Shown here: positions 7,444 through 16,007 of the stretch, piece by piece | How the letters are laid out: every line of letters begins with the position of its first letter | Numbering within the stretch: position 1 is the stretch's first letter | Assembly (NCBI GenBank): GCA_021738065.1 | Contig: JAIPCT010000027.1 | Location: 1-37,155 of the forward strand | Length of the DNA: 37,155 nt | Direction of reading: 5' to 3' | Source: Burkholderiaceae bacterium | GTDB taxonomy: Bacteria > Pseudomonadota > Gammaproteobacteria > Burkholderiales > Rhodocyclaceae | Translations under genes and position numbers: made by a program | The notes under the pieces: generated by a model | The model's database searches: none | The model's input: only the letters and a program-made list of their open reading frames with translations | What the model was told of the DNA's origin: nothing

Positions 7444-8429
7444 CCGCAACCGGGCCCGCACACGATTATCTTGCCCCGGCCTGGCTGCCCGGTCGCCACG
7501 CCCAGACTATCTGGCCCCTGTTGATCAAGGGCTCGCTGCCAGCCTATCGGCGCGAACGCTGGGAAACACCCGACCACGATTTCATCGATCTCGACTGGGT
7601 CGCCGGCGAACCGGGCAGCGCATGCGTGGCGCTGTTTCACGGGCTTGAAGGCAATTCGCGCAGCCACTATTCGCGGCGCCTGATGCACGCACTCCGGCAT
7701 CTCGGCTGGCACGGCGTGGTGGTGCATTTTCGCGGCTGTTCCGGCGCGCCGAACCGTCTGCCGCGCGCCTACCATTCGGGGGATTCGGTGGAGATCGACT
7801 GGATCCTGCGTCGCCTGCAGGCGCGCGGCTTCCCGGCGCTATTCGCCGCCGGCATATCGCTGGGCGGCAACGCACTGTTGAAGTGGCTTGCGGAACAGGG
7901 CAGCGAGGCATCGCGCGTAATCGATGCGGCGGCAGCGGTCAGCGCGCCCCTGAATCTGGCGGCGGCCAACGCCGCGCTTTCATCGGGCTTCAATCGGGTC
8001 TATGCACGGCATTTCCTGCGCACCCTGATACCGGCAGCGCTGGCCAAGGAACGCAGCTTTCCGGGTTGCATCGACATTCAACGCGCGCGGGCTTCACGCA
8101 CTTTGCGCGACTTTGACGATGCGGTGACCGCACCGCTGCATGGCTTTCTCGGTGCCGACGACTATTACGCACGCAGCAGTGCCGGTCCGCTGCTGGCCGC
8201 GGTGCGCACGCCGACGCTGCTGCTGCATGCGACGAACGACCCGTTCCTGCCGGCCACCGCCTTGCCGTCCCGCGAACAAATGCCGGATGCGGTGACGCTG
8301 GAAATCCATCCCCGGGGCGGCCACGTCGGCTTCGTCGCCGGCGCTCCGCCGGGCCATCTCGACTGGCTGCCGCAACGCCTGCTGGCGCACTTCGGCGCCC
8401 ATCTGCCGCGCCAATTCAGCGTGCGATAA
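7440..8429 (+). CDS. YheT-type alpha/beta hydrolase
   Basis: 329 residues, AB-hydrolase family of the YheT/ABHD1-3 type. Visible elements are the YLAPAWLPGRHAQTIWP start, HGLEGNSRSHYSRRLM (oxyanion region), the nucleophile elbow GISLGGN, the acid in LHATNDPFLP and the histidine in PRGGHVGFV. Relatives act as esterases or lipases on short acyl or membrane lipids. The substrate here is unknown. The start is TTG, overlapping the previous stop (TTGA); no better start fits the N-terminal family motif. Cytoplasmic, with no signal peptide. Confidence 0.88.
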   Translation: MTATGPAHDYLAPAWLPGRHAQTIWPLLIKGSLPAYRRERWETPDHDFIDLDWVAGEPGSACVALFHGLEGNSRSHYSRRLMHALRHLGWHGVVVHFRGCSGAPNRLPRAYHSGDSVEIDWILRRLQARGFPALFAAGISLGGNALLKWLAEQGSEASRVIDAAAAVSAPLNLAAANAALSSGFNRVYARHFLRTLIPAALAKERSFPGCIDIQRARASRTLRDFDDAVTAPLHGFLGADDYYARSSAGPLLAAVRTPTLLLHATNDPFLPATALPSREQMPDAVTLEIHPRGGHVGFVAGAPPGHLDWLPQRLLAHFGAHLPRQFSVR

Positions 8430-8460
8430 TTCTCGCCTCCAAATCTGCTCGAACCCAGAC

Positions 8461-9843
8461 ATGCACACACCCGCAGCTGAAATCTTCAAGGCCTATGACA
8501 TTCGCGGCATCGTGCGCACGACGCTGACCCCGGAGACGGTGTGCCAGATCGGTCAGGCGCTGGGCAGCGAAGCCGTTGCACGCGGCATCAAGGCCATCGT
8601 CATCGGTCGCGACGGCCGGCTTTCCGGCCCGAGCCTGGCGCACGCGCTGGCCCAAGGCATCACGCAAGCCGGCGTCAATGTCATCGACATCGGCCGGGTG
8701 CCGACGCCGATGACGTATTTCGCCGCCCACGAACTGGATACCGGGAGTTGCGTCTCGGTCACGGGAAGCCACAATCCGCCGGAGTACAACGGACTCAAGA
8801 TGGTGCTCGGCGGCCAGACGCTGTACGGCGAAATGATCCAGGACCTGCGACGCCGTATCGTCAGCGCCGACTTTTCCCAAGGCCGTGGCCGGGTACGCCA
8901 CGCCAGCGTGCGTCAGGCCTATCTCGATCGCATCGTCGGCGACGTCAGGCTCAGCCGCCCGATGCATATCGTCATCGATTGCGGCAACGGCGTGGCCGGC
9001 AGTGTCGCGCCGGACCTGTTCCGCCGCATGGGCTGCAAAGTGACCGAACTCTTCTGCGAGGTCGATGGCAACTTCCCCAACCACCATCCGGATCCCTCCA
9101 AGCCGGAGAACCTGGCCGACCTGCAACGCGTCGTGCATGAGACGGGCGCGGAGCTCGGGCTGGCCTTCGATGGTGATGGCGATCGTCTTGGTGTCGTCAC
9201 CCGCGATGGCGAAATCATTTTTCCCGACCGACAGCTGATGCTGTTCGCCGCCGACGTATTGACGCGCAACCCCGGTGCCCAGATCATCCATGACGTCAAG
9301 TGCTCGCGCTGGGTTGCCGAATCGATACGCCATCAGGGCGGCCGGCCGCTGATGTGGAATACCGGCCACGCCCTGATCAAGACCAAGCTGAAGGAAACCG
9401 GCGCGCCGCTGGCCGGCGAGATGAGCGGCCACATGTTCTTCAAGGAGCGCTGGTTCGGCTTCGACGACGCGCTCTACAGCGGTGCCCGCTTGCTCGAAAT
9501 CGTCTCGCGCTGGGATAACGCCAACTGGCCGCTGAAGCATCTGCCCAATGCCATCTCGACGCCGGAACTCAACATCAAGATGGAGGAAGGCGAACCTCAC
9601 GCGCTGGTCGCCAAACTTCGCCAGGGCGGCAAGAAACTATTGCCCGGCGCGCGCGAACTGATCACCATCGACGGCGTGCGCGCCGAGTATGCCGACGGCT
9701 TTGGCCTGGCGCGCGCCTCGAACACCACGCCGGTCGTGGTGCTGCGCTTCGAGGCCGACACCGAGGCCGGGCTGCTGCGCATCCAGAACGAATTCAAGGC
9801 GGCCCTCGGCGCCGCCTGGCCGGGCATCGATACCAACTTCTGA
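8461..9843 (+). CDS. Phosphomannomutase/phosphoglucomutase
   Basis: 460 residues, alpha-D-phosphohexomutase family, AlgC/ManB-like. It interconverts the 1- and 6-phosphates of glucose or mannose for LPS, exopolysaccharide and nucleotide-sugar synthesis. The phosphoserine is Ser103 in VTGSHNPPEYNG, metal ligands are in AFDGDGDRLGV, the sugar-binding loop is GEMSGHMFF, and the C-terminal phosphate loop has RASNTTPVVVLRFEA. Length matches Pseudomonas AlgC (about 463). ATG 31 bases after the hydrolase stop. An antisense frame runs through most of it and is a codon-bias shadow. One copy of the dispersed 24-base motif lies at 8852-8875. Confidence 0.94.
   Translation: MHTPAAEIFKAYDIRGIVRTTLTPETVCQIGQALGSEAVARGIKAIVIGRDGRLSGPSLAHALAQGITQAGVNVIDIGRVPTPMTYFAAHELDTGSCVSVTGSHNPPEYNGLKMVLGGQTLYGEMIQDLRRRIVSADFSQGRGRVRHASVRQAYLDRIVGDVRLSRPMHIVIDCGNGVAGSVAPDLFRRMGCKVTELFCEVDGNFPNHHPDPSKPENLADLQRVVHETGAELGLAFDGDGDRLGVVTRDGEIIFPDRQLMLFAADVLTRNPGAQIIHDVKCSRWVAESIRHQGGRPLMWNTGHALIKTKLKETGAPLAGEMSGHMFFKERWFGFDDALYSGARLLEIVSRWDNANWPLKHLPNAISTPELNIKMEEGEPHALVAKLRQGGKKLLPGARELITIDGVRAEYADGFGLARASNTTPVVVLRFEADTEAGLLRIQNEFKAALGAAWPGIDTNF
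8852..8875 (+). repeat. Dispersed motif copy 1 (inside phosphohexomutase gene)
   Basis: CAGCGCCGACTTTT preceded by GCCGTATCGT. It matches 22 of 24 positions of the identical ubiH and pepP copies. It encodes RRIVSADF in the sense frame. Confidence 0.6.
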
Positions 9844-9957
9844 CGCCGCACGCCGTAGCGCCATCCGCAGCGGCGAGGAGAGCGTCTTCTGCTCGACCGC
9901 CCTGCTGCGCAGGGGCTTCACCAGCGCCGACTTTTACAGTTTCAGTTCGACCCAAGC
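9844..9957. other. Convergent intergenic gap between phosphohexomutase and alaS
   Basis: 114 bases between two converging genes. It holds a small hairpin CCCTGC/GCAGGG (9900-9914) without a T-run, so it is not a convincing intrinsic terminator. The dispersed motif core CCAGCGCCGACTTTT lies at 9921-9935 and lacks the extended flank of the in-gene copies. No gene seen. Confidence 0.6.
9921..9935 (+). repeat. Dispersed motif copy 2 (intergenic, core only)
   Basis: CCAGCGCCGACTTTT between two converging genes. The left flank does not match the GCCGTATCG seen in the gene-borne copies. Confidence 0.5.
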
Positions 9958-12555
9958 CTAGACCGAAGCCAGCGCCGCCGGCAAGTTCGCCGGATTGGTG
10001 CCACCGGCCTGCGCCATGTCGGGCCGACCGCCGCCCTTGCCGCCGACTTGTTGCGCGACATGGTTGACCAGTTCTCCGGCCTTGAGTTTGCCCGTGAGGT
10101 CGGCCGTAACGCCAGCAATCAGGCTCACCTTGCCCTCGCTGCTGCTGGCCAGCACGATGGCAGCGCTCTTGAGTTTGTCCTTGAGCTTGTCCAGCGTCTC
10201 GCGCAAGGCCGTGGCGTCGGCGCCTTCGAGCGTGGCCGCGAGGACCTTGATGTCTTTGACGTCGACCGCCTGAGCGAGCAGATCGTCGCCTTGCGAGGAA
10301 GCGAGTTTGCCCTTCAGCGCGGCCAACTCGCGCTCAAGTTTGCGCACCTGCTCCAGCACCGCAGCGACGCGCGCAGGCACATCGAGTGGCAGCACTTTCA
10401 GGGTGCCGGCAACGCCGCCCAGCGCCGATTCCATGCCTTGCATGTAGTCGAGCGCACGATCACCGCAGATTGCCTCGACGCGACGCACGCCGGCGGCGAC
10501 ACCGCCTTCGGCGACGATGCTGAAGAGCCCGATGTCGCCGGTGCGCAGCACATGCGTGCCGCCGCAAAGTTCGCGCGAGCTGCCGATATCAAGCACGCGC
10601 ACCTCGTCGCCGTACTTCTCGCCGAACAGCATCATGGCGCCCAACTGCTGCGCTTGGGCGATTGGCAGGACACGGGTTTCGCATTCCGTATTGGCGAGAA
10701 TCTCGGCATTGACCAGATTCTCGACGCGGCGGATCTCCTCATTGTTCATCGGTTGCGAATGCAGGAAATCGAAACGCGTTTTGTCCGCATCGACCTGGGA
10801 GCCCTTCTGCTGCACATGCTCGCCGAGGACTTCGCGCAGCGCCTTGTGCATCAGATGGGTGGCGGAATGGTGGCGCATTGTGCGAGCGCGTGCCAGGGTG
10901 TCGACTCTCGCCGTCACGCCATTGCCGACTTTCAGGGTGCCGGTGCTCACCACGCCGTGATGGCCGAATACAGCGGCCTGGATTTTCTGCGTGTCCTCGA
11001 GGGCGAAGATGCCGTGGGTCGAACGCAGTTCGCCGATATCGCCGACCTGGCCGCCGGATTCGGCATAGAAAGGCGTTTCGTCGAGCACCACCACGCCGAT
11101 TTCGCCTTCCTTCAACTCATTGACCGCCGTGCCGTCCTTGTATAGCGCCAGCACATTGCCCTTGGTCTCCAGTCCTTGATAGCCGTGGAAGGTGGTCGCA
11201 GGGCCGTCGTACTCGAGATTGGCCGCCATCTTGAATTTTCCGGCGGCGCGCGCCTGTTCCTTCTGCCGCGTCATGGCCGCATTGAAGGCGGCGCTGTCCA
11301 CGCTCATCTGCCGCTCGCGGCAGATGTCGGCCGGGAGATCGAGCGGGAAACCGTAGGTGTCGTGCAGCTTGAACGCAGTCTCGCCGTTGAAGATGGCGAC
11401 GCCGGACTTTTCCATCGCCTCCAGCTCGGCTTCGAGAATCGCCATGCCATGTTCGATGGTGGCGAAGAAGCGGTCTTCCTCCTGCTTGAGCACTTCCATC
11501 ACCCGCGTCTTGCCGCTCGCCAGTTCGGGAAAGGCCGCGCCCATTTCGTTCACCAGATCGGGAACCATGCGGTGAAAAAAGGCGCTGCGCGCGCCGAGTT
11601 TCCAGCCGTGACGAATGGCGCGACGGATGATGCGGCGCAGAACATAGCCGCGTCCCTCGTTGCCGGGGATCACGCCATCGGCGATGAGAAAGGAACAGGC
11701 ACGGATATGGTCGGCCAGCACGCGCAGCGAGGGGCTGTCCATGTCGGCGTCCGATGTCTCGCGCGCGGCGGCGGCGATCAGGGTCTGGAACAGGTCGATT
11801 TCATAGTTGGCGTGCACCTGCTGCAGCACCGCCGAAATACGCTCCAGACCCATGCCGGTATCGACCGAGGGTTTGGGCAGCGGATGCATCACGCCGGCCT
11901 CATCGCGGTTGAACTGCATGAAGACGTTGTTCCAGATTTCGATGTAGCGGTCGCCGTCCTCGTCCTCGCTGCCCGGCGGGCCACCCCAGATATGCTCGCC
12001 GTGGTCGTAGAAGATTTCGGTGCAGGGGCCGCAGGGGCCGGTGTCGCCCATCATCCAGAAATTGTCCGAGGCGTAACGCGCGCCCTTGTTGTCGCCAATG
12101 CGGATCACGCGCTCCGGCGGCACGCCGATCTCTTTGGTCCAGATGTCGTAGGCTTCGTCGTCCTCCGCATACACCGTGACCCAGAGCTTGTCGGCGGGCA
12201 GCTTGAAGACATCGACGAGCAGTTCCCAGGCGTACTTGATGGCGTCGCGCTTGAAGTAGTCGCCGAAGCTGAAGTTGCCCAGCATCTCGAAGAAGGTGTG
12301 ATGCCGCGCCGTGTAGCCGACGTTCTCCAGGTCGTTGTGCTTGCCACCGGCACGCACGCATTTCTGCGAGCTCGCGGCACGACTGTAGCTGCGCTTATCG
12401 AAGCCGAGAAAGACGTCCTTGAACTGGTTCATACCGGCATTGGTGAACAGCAGGGTCGGATCCTCATGCGGAACCAGCGAACTCGACGCCACCACCTGAT
12501 GGCCTTTCGACGCAAAAAAATCGAGGAACTGCTGACGGATTTCGGAGCTTTTCAT
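9958..12555 (-). CDS. alaS: Alanyl-tRNA synthetase
   Basis: 865 residues from the chosen start. Class II synthetase that charges tRNA-Ala, with an editing domain that clears Ser- and Gly-tRNA-Ala. Order: aminoacylation core from [19 protein letters not shown] with [15 protein letters not shown]; the GMGLERI motif; the editing domain with zinc ligands HSATHLMH and CGGTH; and a C-terminal coiled-coil and C-Ala end with [15 protein letters not shown]. The frame continues upstream to a TTG at 12579, but ATG 12553-12555 gives the family N-terminus. Its cognate tRNA-Ala(CGC) is in the same window at 19116-19191. Two long opposite-strand frames here are shadows. Confidence 0.97.
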   Translation of the reverse strand: MKSSEIRQQFLDFFASKGHQVVASSSLVPHEDPTLLFTNAGMNQFKDVFLGFDKRSYSRAASSQKCVRAGGKHNDLENVGYTARHHTFFEMLGNFSFGDYFKRDAIKYAWELLVDVFKLPADKLWVTVYAEDDEAYDIWTKEIGVPPERVIRIGDNKGARYASDNFWMMGDTGPCGPCTEIFYDHGEHIWGGPPGSEDEDGDRYIEIWNNVFMQFNRDEAGVMHPLPKPSVDTGMGLERISAVLQQVHANYEIDLFQTLIAAAARETSDADMDSPSLRVLADHIRACSFLIADGVIPGNEGRGYVLRRIIRRAIRHGWKLGARSAFFHRMVPDLVNEMGAAFPELASGKTRVMEVLKQEEDRFFATIEHGMAILEAELEAMEKSGVAIFNGETAFKLHDTYGFPLDLPADICRERQMSVDSAAFNAAMTRQKEQARAAGKFKMAANLEYDGPATTFHGYQGLETKGNVLALYKDGTAVNELKEGEIGVVVLDETPFYAESGGQVGDIGELRSTHGIFALEDTQKIQAAVFGHHGVVSTGTLKVGNGVTARVDTLARARTMRHHSATHLMHKALREVLGEHVQQKGSQVDADKTRFDFLHSQPMNNEEIRRVENLVNAEILANTECETRVLPIAQAQQLGAMMLFGEKYGDEVRVLDIGSSRELCGGTHVLRTGDIGLFSIVAEGGVAAGVRRVEAICGDRALDYMQGMESALGGVAGTLKVLPLDVPARVAAVLEQVRKLERELAALKGKLASSQGDDLLAQAVDVKDIKVLAATLEGADATALRETLDKLKDKLKSAAIVLASSSEGKVSLIAGVTADLTGKLKAGELVNHVAQQVGGKGGGRPDMAQAGGTNPANLPAALASV

Positions 12556-12605
12556 GGCGGGGCGCGGACGTTGACGCAAAACGCCGATTTTACGTCAGCA
12601 GGATG

Positions 12606-12631
12606 CAAAAAGCCCGCGCACTGGCGGGCTT
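12606..12631 (-). terminator. Rho-independent terminator after the small secreted protein gene
   Basis: On the minus strand AAGCCCGC and GCGGGCTT form a perfect 8-base stem with loop CAGTGC, running directly into a T5 tract. It lies 17 bases past the stop of the gene at 12649-13008 and before alaS, insulating the two. Confidence 0.85.
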
Positions 12632-12648
12632 CGCTGGGTCAGGCCGGT

Positions 12649-13008
12649 CTACTTCTTTTTGCGCGGACGATCCGTTTTGCCGTCGTGATTGAGGTCGCGC
12701 TGACGATCATGCTTCTGCCGGTACACCTTATCACTCTGTTGGTTCTGTGCATGCTGCAGGCGCGCGCGTTCCTTTGCCGTGACGGTGCCGTCGGCCTTGG
12801 CCTTGTCTTCCATTGTCTGGATGCGTTCCTGGCCCTTTTCCAGGCGCGCCGCTTCCTTGCCGGTCAATTGCCCCGAACTGACGCCCTGGTCGATGCGCTG
12901 TTGTTGTTGCACCTGGCGCTGATCGACGCCCGGAGTATTGGTTTGCGCCAGAACCGGCAGGGAAATTGCGGCAAGCGCAACGATCAACAGGCTGGAAATG
13001 CGTTTCAT
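12649..13008 (-). CDS. Small secreted basic protein with an EF-hand-like loop
   Basis: 119 residues. A signal peptide MKRISSLLIVALAAISLPVLA with likely cleavage before QTNTPG sends it to the periplasm. The mature part is charged and helical, with two related segments: LTGKEAARLEKGQERIQTME and VTAKERARLQHAQNQQSDKV. Near the end DLNHDGKTD has the Dx[ND]xDG spacing of an EF-hand or dockerin calcium loop, followed by a basic RPRKKK tail. AAGGAG lies 6-7 bases before the ATG; the longer frame upstream is rejected because the signal peptide starts here. I know of similar uncharacterised betaproteobacterial proteins but no function. Confidence 0.8.
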   Translation of the reverse strand: MKRISSLLIVALAAISLPVLAQTNTPGVDQRQVQQQQRIDQGVSSGQLTGKEAARLEKGQERIQTMEDKAKADGTVTAKERARLQHAQNQQSDKVYRQKHDRQRDLNHDGKTDRPRKKK

Positions 13009-13107
13009 GTATTGCTCCTTATGAGTGACAGGGAACAGTCCCATGGGCAAGATAACGCCCGAGACTCGGGCGCGCTGACTTTGAAATGTAAGCTCGCGTA
13101 AGCAGCT

Positions 13108-13827
13108 TTACATTTCCGAGGGTCGCCAGAGATCGGGGCGGTCGGTGAACACCGCAGCGACGCCGATGCCAAACAAACGCTCGGCTTCCTCACGACGATT
13201 GACGGTGTAACACGCCAACAAGAATCCGGCGTCGAGAACGGCCGAATGCGCTCCCGCTTTCAAGCTCTGCGCCGCGCAGTGCAAGGCCTGCGCTCCCGAC
13301 TCGGCCATGCGCTCGCGCCAGTCGCCCGGAATCGTCTCGACCACCAGGGCGCGCGGCAGTTGCGGTGCCTGATCGGCTGCGGCGCACAGCGCAGCCAGCG
13401 AAAATGAAGACAAGAGCAGTTGGCCCCCGATTTCTGCCGCATGTCGGGCGACCACCCGGCCGGTCTCCACTTCCTGCTCTGTCGACGGCTTGATTTCCAC
13501 ATTCGCCCACAAATCCAGCTCGGCACAGAGGCGCAATGCCTGGTCGAGGGTCGGCACCGGTTCCCGGGCGAAGGCCGGGTGATGCCGGCTGCCGGCATCC
13601 AGTCGGGCGATGTGCTCCGAATCGATATCGGCCACCCCTCCCCGCCCCGAGGTCGTGCGCTCCAGCGTTTCGTCGTGCATCAGCACGGGAACGCCATCGG
13701 CGGCGAGCATGGCGTCAAACTCGACGCCGCGGCAGCCCAGGCGGGCGGCGAGACGCAGCCCAGCCAGGGAATTTTCCGGCGTCAGCGCTCCGCCACAGCG
13801 ATGCGCAATGATGCGCGGATACTTCAC
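13108..13827 (-). CDS. ugpQ: Glycerophosphodiester phosphodiesterase
   Basis: 239 residues, GDPD TIM-barrel, cytoplasmic UgpQ type. It hydrolyses glycerophosphodiesters to glycerol-3-phosphate and an alcohol. Catalytic and metal residues appear in IAHRCGGALTPENSLAG (HR and PEN), VEFDAMLAADGVPVLMHDETLERTTSG (the E-x-D and HD pairs) and NVEIKP. No signal peptide. The start is GTG, overlapping the stop of the solute-binding protein gene by four bases (GTGA), so the two are coupled. The pairing supports uptake followed by hydrolysis of glycerophosphodiesters, but the transporter channel genes are not here. Confidence 0.93.
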   Translation of the reverse strand: MKYPRIIAHRCGGALTPENSLAGLRLAARLGCRGVEFDAMLAADGVPVLMHDETLERTTSGRGGVADIDSEHIARLDAGSRHHPAFAREPVPTLDQALRLCAELDLWANVEIKPSTEQEVETGRVVARHAAEIGGQLLLSSFSLAALCAAADQAPQLPRALVVETIPGDWRERMAESGAQALHCAAQSLKAGAHSAVLDAGFLLACYTVNRREEAERLFGIGVAAVFTDRPDLWRPSEM

Positions 13828-15083
13828 CGGGGAGAAACGGGTACGGCGGTGGCCGGAGTGGCGATCGCCTCATTGACCCGTCGCACGGTATTGTCGAGGG
13901 CCTCTTTCGCCGCCCGGCCGTTGTCCCAGACAAAAACCACTTCTTCGCCAAGATACTCGTGTAATTTGTCGCGAATAAGGCCGTGGTTGGCCCGCGTGCT
14001 GCCCTTTTGCGATACCGACAAACGCTTTTCCGCCGCGTCAAGCAAGGCTGCGGGTATATCCGAGTCACGCAGCGCCGTGACGGCTCCCGCTGTCATGGGC
14101 AGGAAGCTGGTGGCGTGCACCCATATTTTCTGTACCTCCGGCCGCATCAGAAAAGCCACAAAACGGGCAGCCAGTTGATACTCGTTCTTGTCGTGCCCGG
14201 CCAACACCCAGAGACCTGCTCCGTCCGGCAGCACATCGTTCGGCCGCGGCGCGTAGACATCATCGTAGTAAGGCAAGGGAGACACAGCGACATCGATTCC
14301 GGCACGTTTCGCGTCGGCATACAGCGAGGATTCACCGGTCAGCATCGCGCATTCGCCACTGAGAAAACGCCGATTGCCCTCACGGCCCGGCCCCGAGTAA
14401 TGAAAATAGTTGCTCTTCTGCCAGCTGGCCAGCAAGGCGAGATGTTTGACGTTGACCATGCTGTTGGCCAGGACCTTGTCCAGCTTGCCAAGCTTTCCCA
14501 CCATCGCCTCGCCCGCCTGGGTCGATACGTTTTCCGAATGAATCCAGGCAAACCGCGCGGTGGTCAGCGGACACTTGCTGCCGTGATCATAAATTTTTCC
14601 GGCCAAAGCCTGCAGATCCCACCAGGTCTTCACCGACTGCTCCGGATCCAGCCCGGCACTGCGCAAGGTCGCGCGATTGACGAACAGCACCGGCAGGGAA
14701 AGCCCCAGCGGAAGCGCCTGAACGTGCCCGCTCGCGTCGTCCACTGCGTCGGCAACCTGGGGATAGAACTGGGCTGAGCTGAACTTTTGCCCCGACTTCC
14801 GCATGAGGTCATCCAGGGAACGAAAGCGCGGCCGCGTACCAAAAAATGCCATGCTGTCGTCTGGATCCAGCAATGCCAGATGCGGCAGCACCTGGCGGTT
14901 CTCGATCCCGCGGGCATCCTGCAAAAGCACCCTGGCCTTGCCTTTTTGTTCGTCGTTGAAGCGCAACACCAGTGTCGCCAGGGTATCCAGCGCCTTGCCA
15001 TCAAGATCGTGGCGCAAACTGATATCCTGAGCGAAGGCACTGAATGCCATGCTGCAGCCAAGCAAAGTTCCTAGAATTTTCAT
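13824..15083 (-). CDS. UgpB-like extracellular solute-binding protein (orphan)
   Basis: 419 residues, ABC-transporter substrate-binding family 1, closest in style to UgpB. A signal peptide MKILGTLLGCSMAFSAFA is probably cut before QDIS. LLGC looks like a lipobox, but it falls too early for a lipoprotein signal. Body motifs include PLGLSLPVLFVN, TWWDLQALAGKIYD, FLSGECAMLTGESS and LWVLAGHDKNEYQLAARFVAFLMRPEVQ. It ends in a TPATAVPVSPR tail. The coupled ugpQ suggests glycerol-3-phosphate or glycerophosphodiesters as ligand. No ugpA, ugpE or ugpC is present, so any permease lies elsewhere. Ligand is inferred from the neighbour only. Confidence 0.85.
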   Translation of the reverse strand: MKILGTLLGCSMAFSAFAQDISLRHDLDGKALDTLATLVLRFNDEQKGKARVLLQDARGIENRQVLPHLALLDPDDSMAFFGTRPRFRSLDDLMRKSGQKFSSAQFYPQVADAVDDASGHVQALPLGLSLPVLFVNRATLRSAGLDPEQSVKTWWDLQALAGKIYDHGSKCPLTTARFAWIHSENVSTQAGEAMVGKLGKLDKVLANSMVNVKHLALLASWQKSNYFHYSGPGREGNRRFLSGECAMLTGESSLYADAKRAGIDVAVSPLPYYDDVYAPRPNDVLPDGAGLWVLAGHDKNEYQLAARFVAFLMRPEVQKIWVHATSFLPMTAGAVTALRDSDIPAALLDAAEKRLSVSQKGSTRANHGLIRDKLHEYLGEEVVFVWDNGRAAKEALDNTVRRVNEAIATPATAVPVSPR

Positions 15084-15115
15084 GCATCGTCCCGGATTGA
15101 TTCAACAAGGCCGAG

Positions 15116-15144
15116 TTTATACGTGATCTCTTTCCTCCCGGAAA
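15116..15144 (-). promoter_or_regulatory. Candidate promoter for the ugpB-ugpQ unit
   Basis: Minus strand: TTTCCG (15139-15144), a 17-base spacer and TATAAA (15116-15121), about 33 bases before the start codon. The -35 is weak. The 116-base gap is shared with the divergent membrane-protein gene. Confidence 0.35.
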
Positions 15145-15199
15145 CATCGCCCTGGCATATGCTATCGATCCAGACTTTCGAATCCAAAAAAGGAAACGC

Positions 15200-15802
15200 G
15201 TGACTCGAACCGGCATCGGAAACTTGCTGAATACGGCACAAGGAATTGCGCTGGGCGTCGCAATCGCAAACCTGATCCTGCTGCTGCTCCTGCCACCCCA
15301 CGACTACATTTCGCTGCAGCAAGACAGTATCCCCACCTTCGATGGTTTCTACTTTGTATTTGGCGATCATCCGAATCGGATCGTAAACGCAAGCTTTCTC
15401 ACGCTAGAACTCATCGCCGTATTGATAAACGCCTGTATCGCCCTGCTGCTGCTGCGCGACCCTCCGCTGCGCAAACTCCGGCCACCCGGTGGAAATCGCA
15501 AGCAACGCGTGATACTGATACTGGTGGCTGTCAATCTGGTGCTGATCCTCCTGTTTCCGCCTTTCGAATATTTTTCGGCGATCACCAAAGCCGCCTTGCC
15601 GACTTTCGAAGGTTTCTACTTTCTGTTCGGCGACAATTCCCTGCGTCAGTTGGTCACACCGATCCTCTACATCGAATTCGCCCTGGTGATCATCAATGGC
15701 GCTTTGCTCTGGGTACTGTTCCAGGACAAAACGGCCACCGAGACTTCCGCCGAACAAATCCGCGCCCTCGCGCAGCGGGTCCGTGCCGAACAGAAAAAAT
15801 GA
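15200..15802 (+). CDS. Internally duplicated four-helix membrane protein
   Basis: 200 residues that I cannot assign to a named family. Two tandem units, residues 24-87 and 112-176, share a layout: a hydrophobic helix ending in NL(I/V)LxLLxPP, a loop with PTF(D/E)GFYF(V/L)FGD (45-56 and 134-145), and a second helix ending LL-RD or VLFQD. That predicts four membrane helices with the conserved FGD loop of each unit on the same side. A charged linker RKLRPPGGNRKQR joins them, and a basic helical tail ends EQKK. GTG start with AGGA at 15191-15194. Divergent from the ugpB-like gene. Function unknown. Confidence 0.75.
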   Translation: MTRTGIGNLLNTAQGIALGVAIANLILLLLLPPHDYISLQQDSIPTFDGFYFVFGDHPNRIVNASFLTLELIAVLINACIALLLLRDPPLRKLRPPGGNRKQRVILILVAVNLVLILLFPPFEYFSAITKAALPTFEGFYFLFGDNSLRQLVTPILYIEFALVIINGALLWVLFQDKTATETSAEQIRALAQRVRAEQKK

Positions 15803-15846
15803 GCCGCTGCTGCATGGCGCCGACCCGTCTGCCCACGTTCCACACC

Positions 15847-15874
15847 TTGTCATCGGCGATATCTTCGGTATAAT
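15847..15874 (+). promoter_or_regulatory. Sigma-70 promoter of tRNA-Arg
   Basis: TTGTCA (15847-15852), a 16-base spacer and a perfect TATAAT (15869-15874). The tRNA begins 14 bases downstream, giving a leader of roughly 7 bases. Confidence 0.85.
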
Positions 15875-15887
15875 CGCGCCCTCTTAA

Positions 15888-15964
15888 GCGCCCGTAGCTC
15901 ATCTGGATAGAGTACTTGGCTACGAACCAAGGGGTAGGGAGTTCGAATCTCTCCGGGCGCACCA
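15888..15964 (+). tRNA. tRNA-Arg(ACG)
   Basis: 77 bases including an encoded CCA. Acceptor arms GCGCCCG (15888-15894) and CGGGCGC (15954-15960), discriminator A. Anticodon stem CTTGG/CCAAG with loop CTACGAA gives anticodon ACG (15922-15924), read as ICG after deamination. T-loop GTTCGAATC is intact. Own promoter and terminator flank it. Confidence 0.97.
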
Positions 15965-15972
15965 AAAGTACC

Positions 15973-16007
15973 AAAGGGGTTGGTGACAGCAGTCACTAAC
16001 CCCTTTT
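15973..16007 (+). terminator. Rho-independent terminator of tRNA-Arg
   Basis: 15-base stem with one G-U pair: left arm AAAGGGGTTGGTGAC, loop AGCA, right arm GTCACTAACCCCTTT, running into a T5 tract. It starts nine bases after the tRNA CCA. Confidence 0.92.

Noticed and set aside
8416-9600. 394-residue open frame antisense to the phosphohexomutase gene
   Set aside because: The sense gene has clear catalytic motifs along its length. The antisense frame has no recognisable motif and reflects third-position G+C bias.
9900-9914. CCCTGC/GCAGGG hairpin as a terminator for the phosphohexomutase gene or alaS
   Set aside because: The stem is only six bases and no T-run follows on either strand.
11176-13101. 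641-residue open frame opposite alaS and the small secreted protein gene
   Set aside because: It runs antisense to two real genes and an intrinsic terminator, and has no domain I can recognise.
15052-15083. Lipoprotein signal (LLGC) in the UgpB-like protein
   Set aside because: The cysteine is at residue 10, too early for a type II signal peptide. Cleavage after AFA fits a type I signal.
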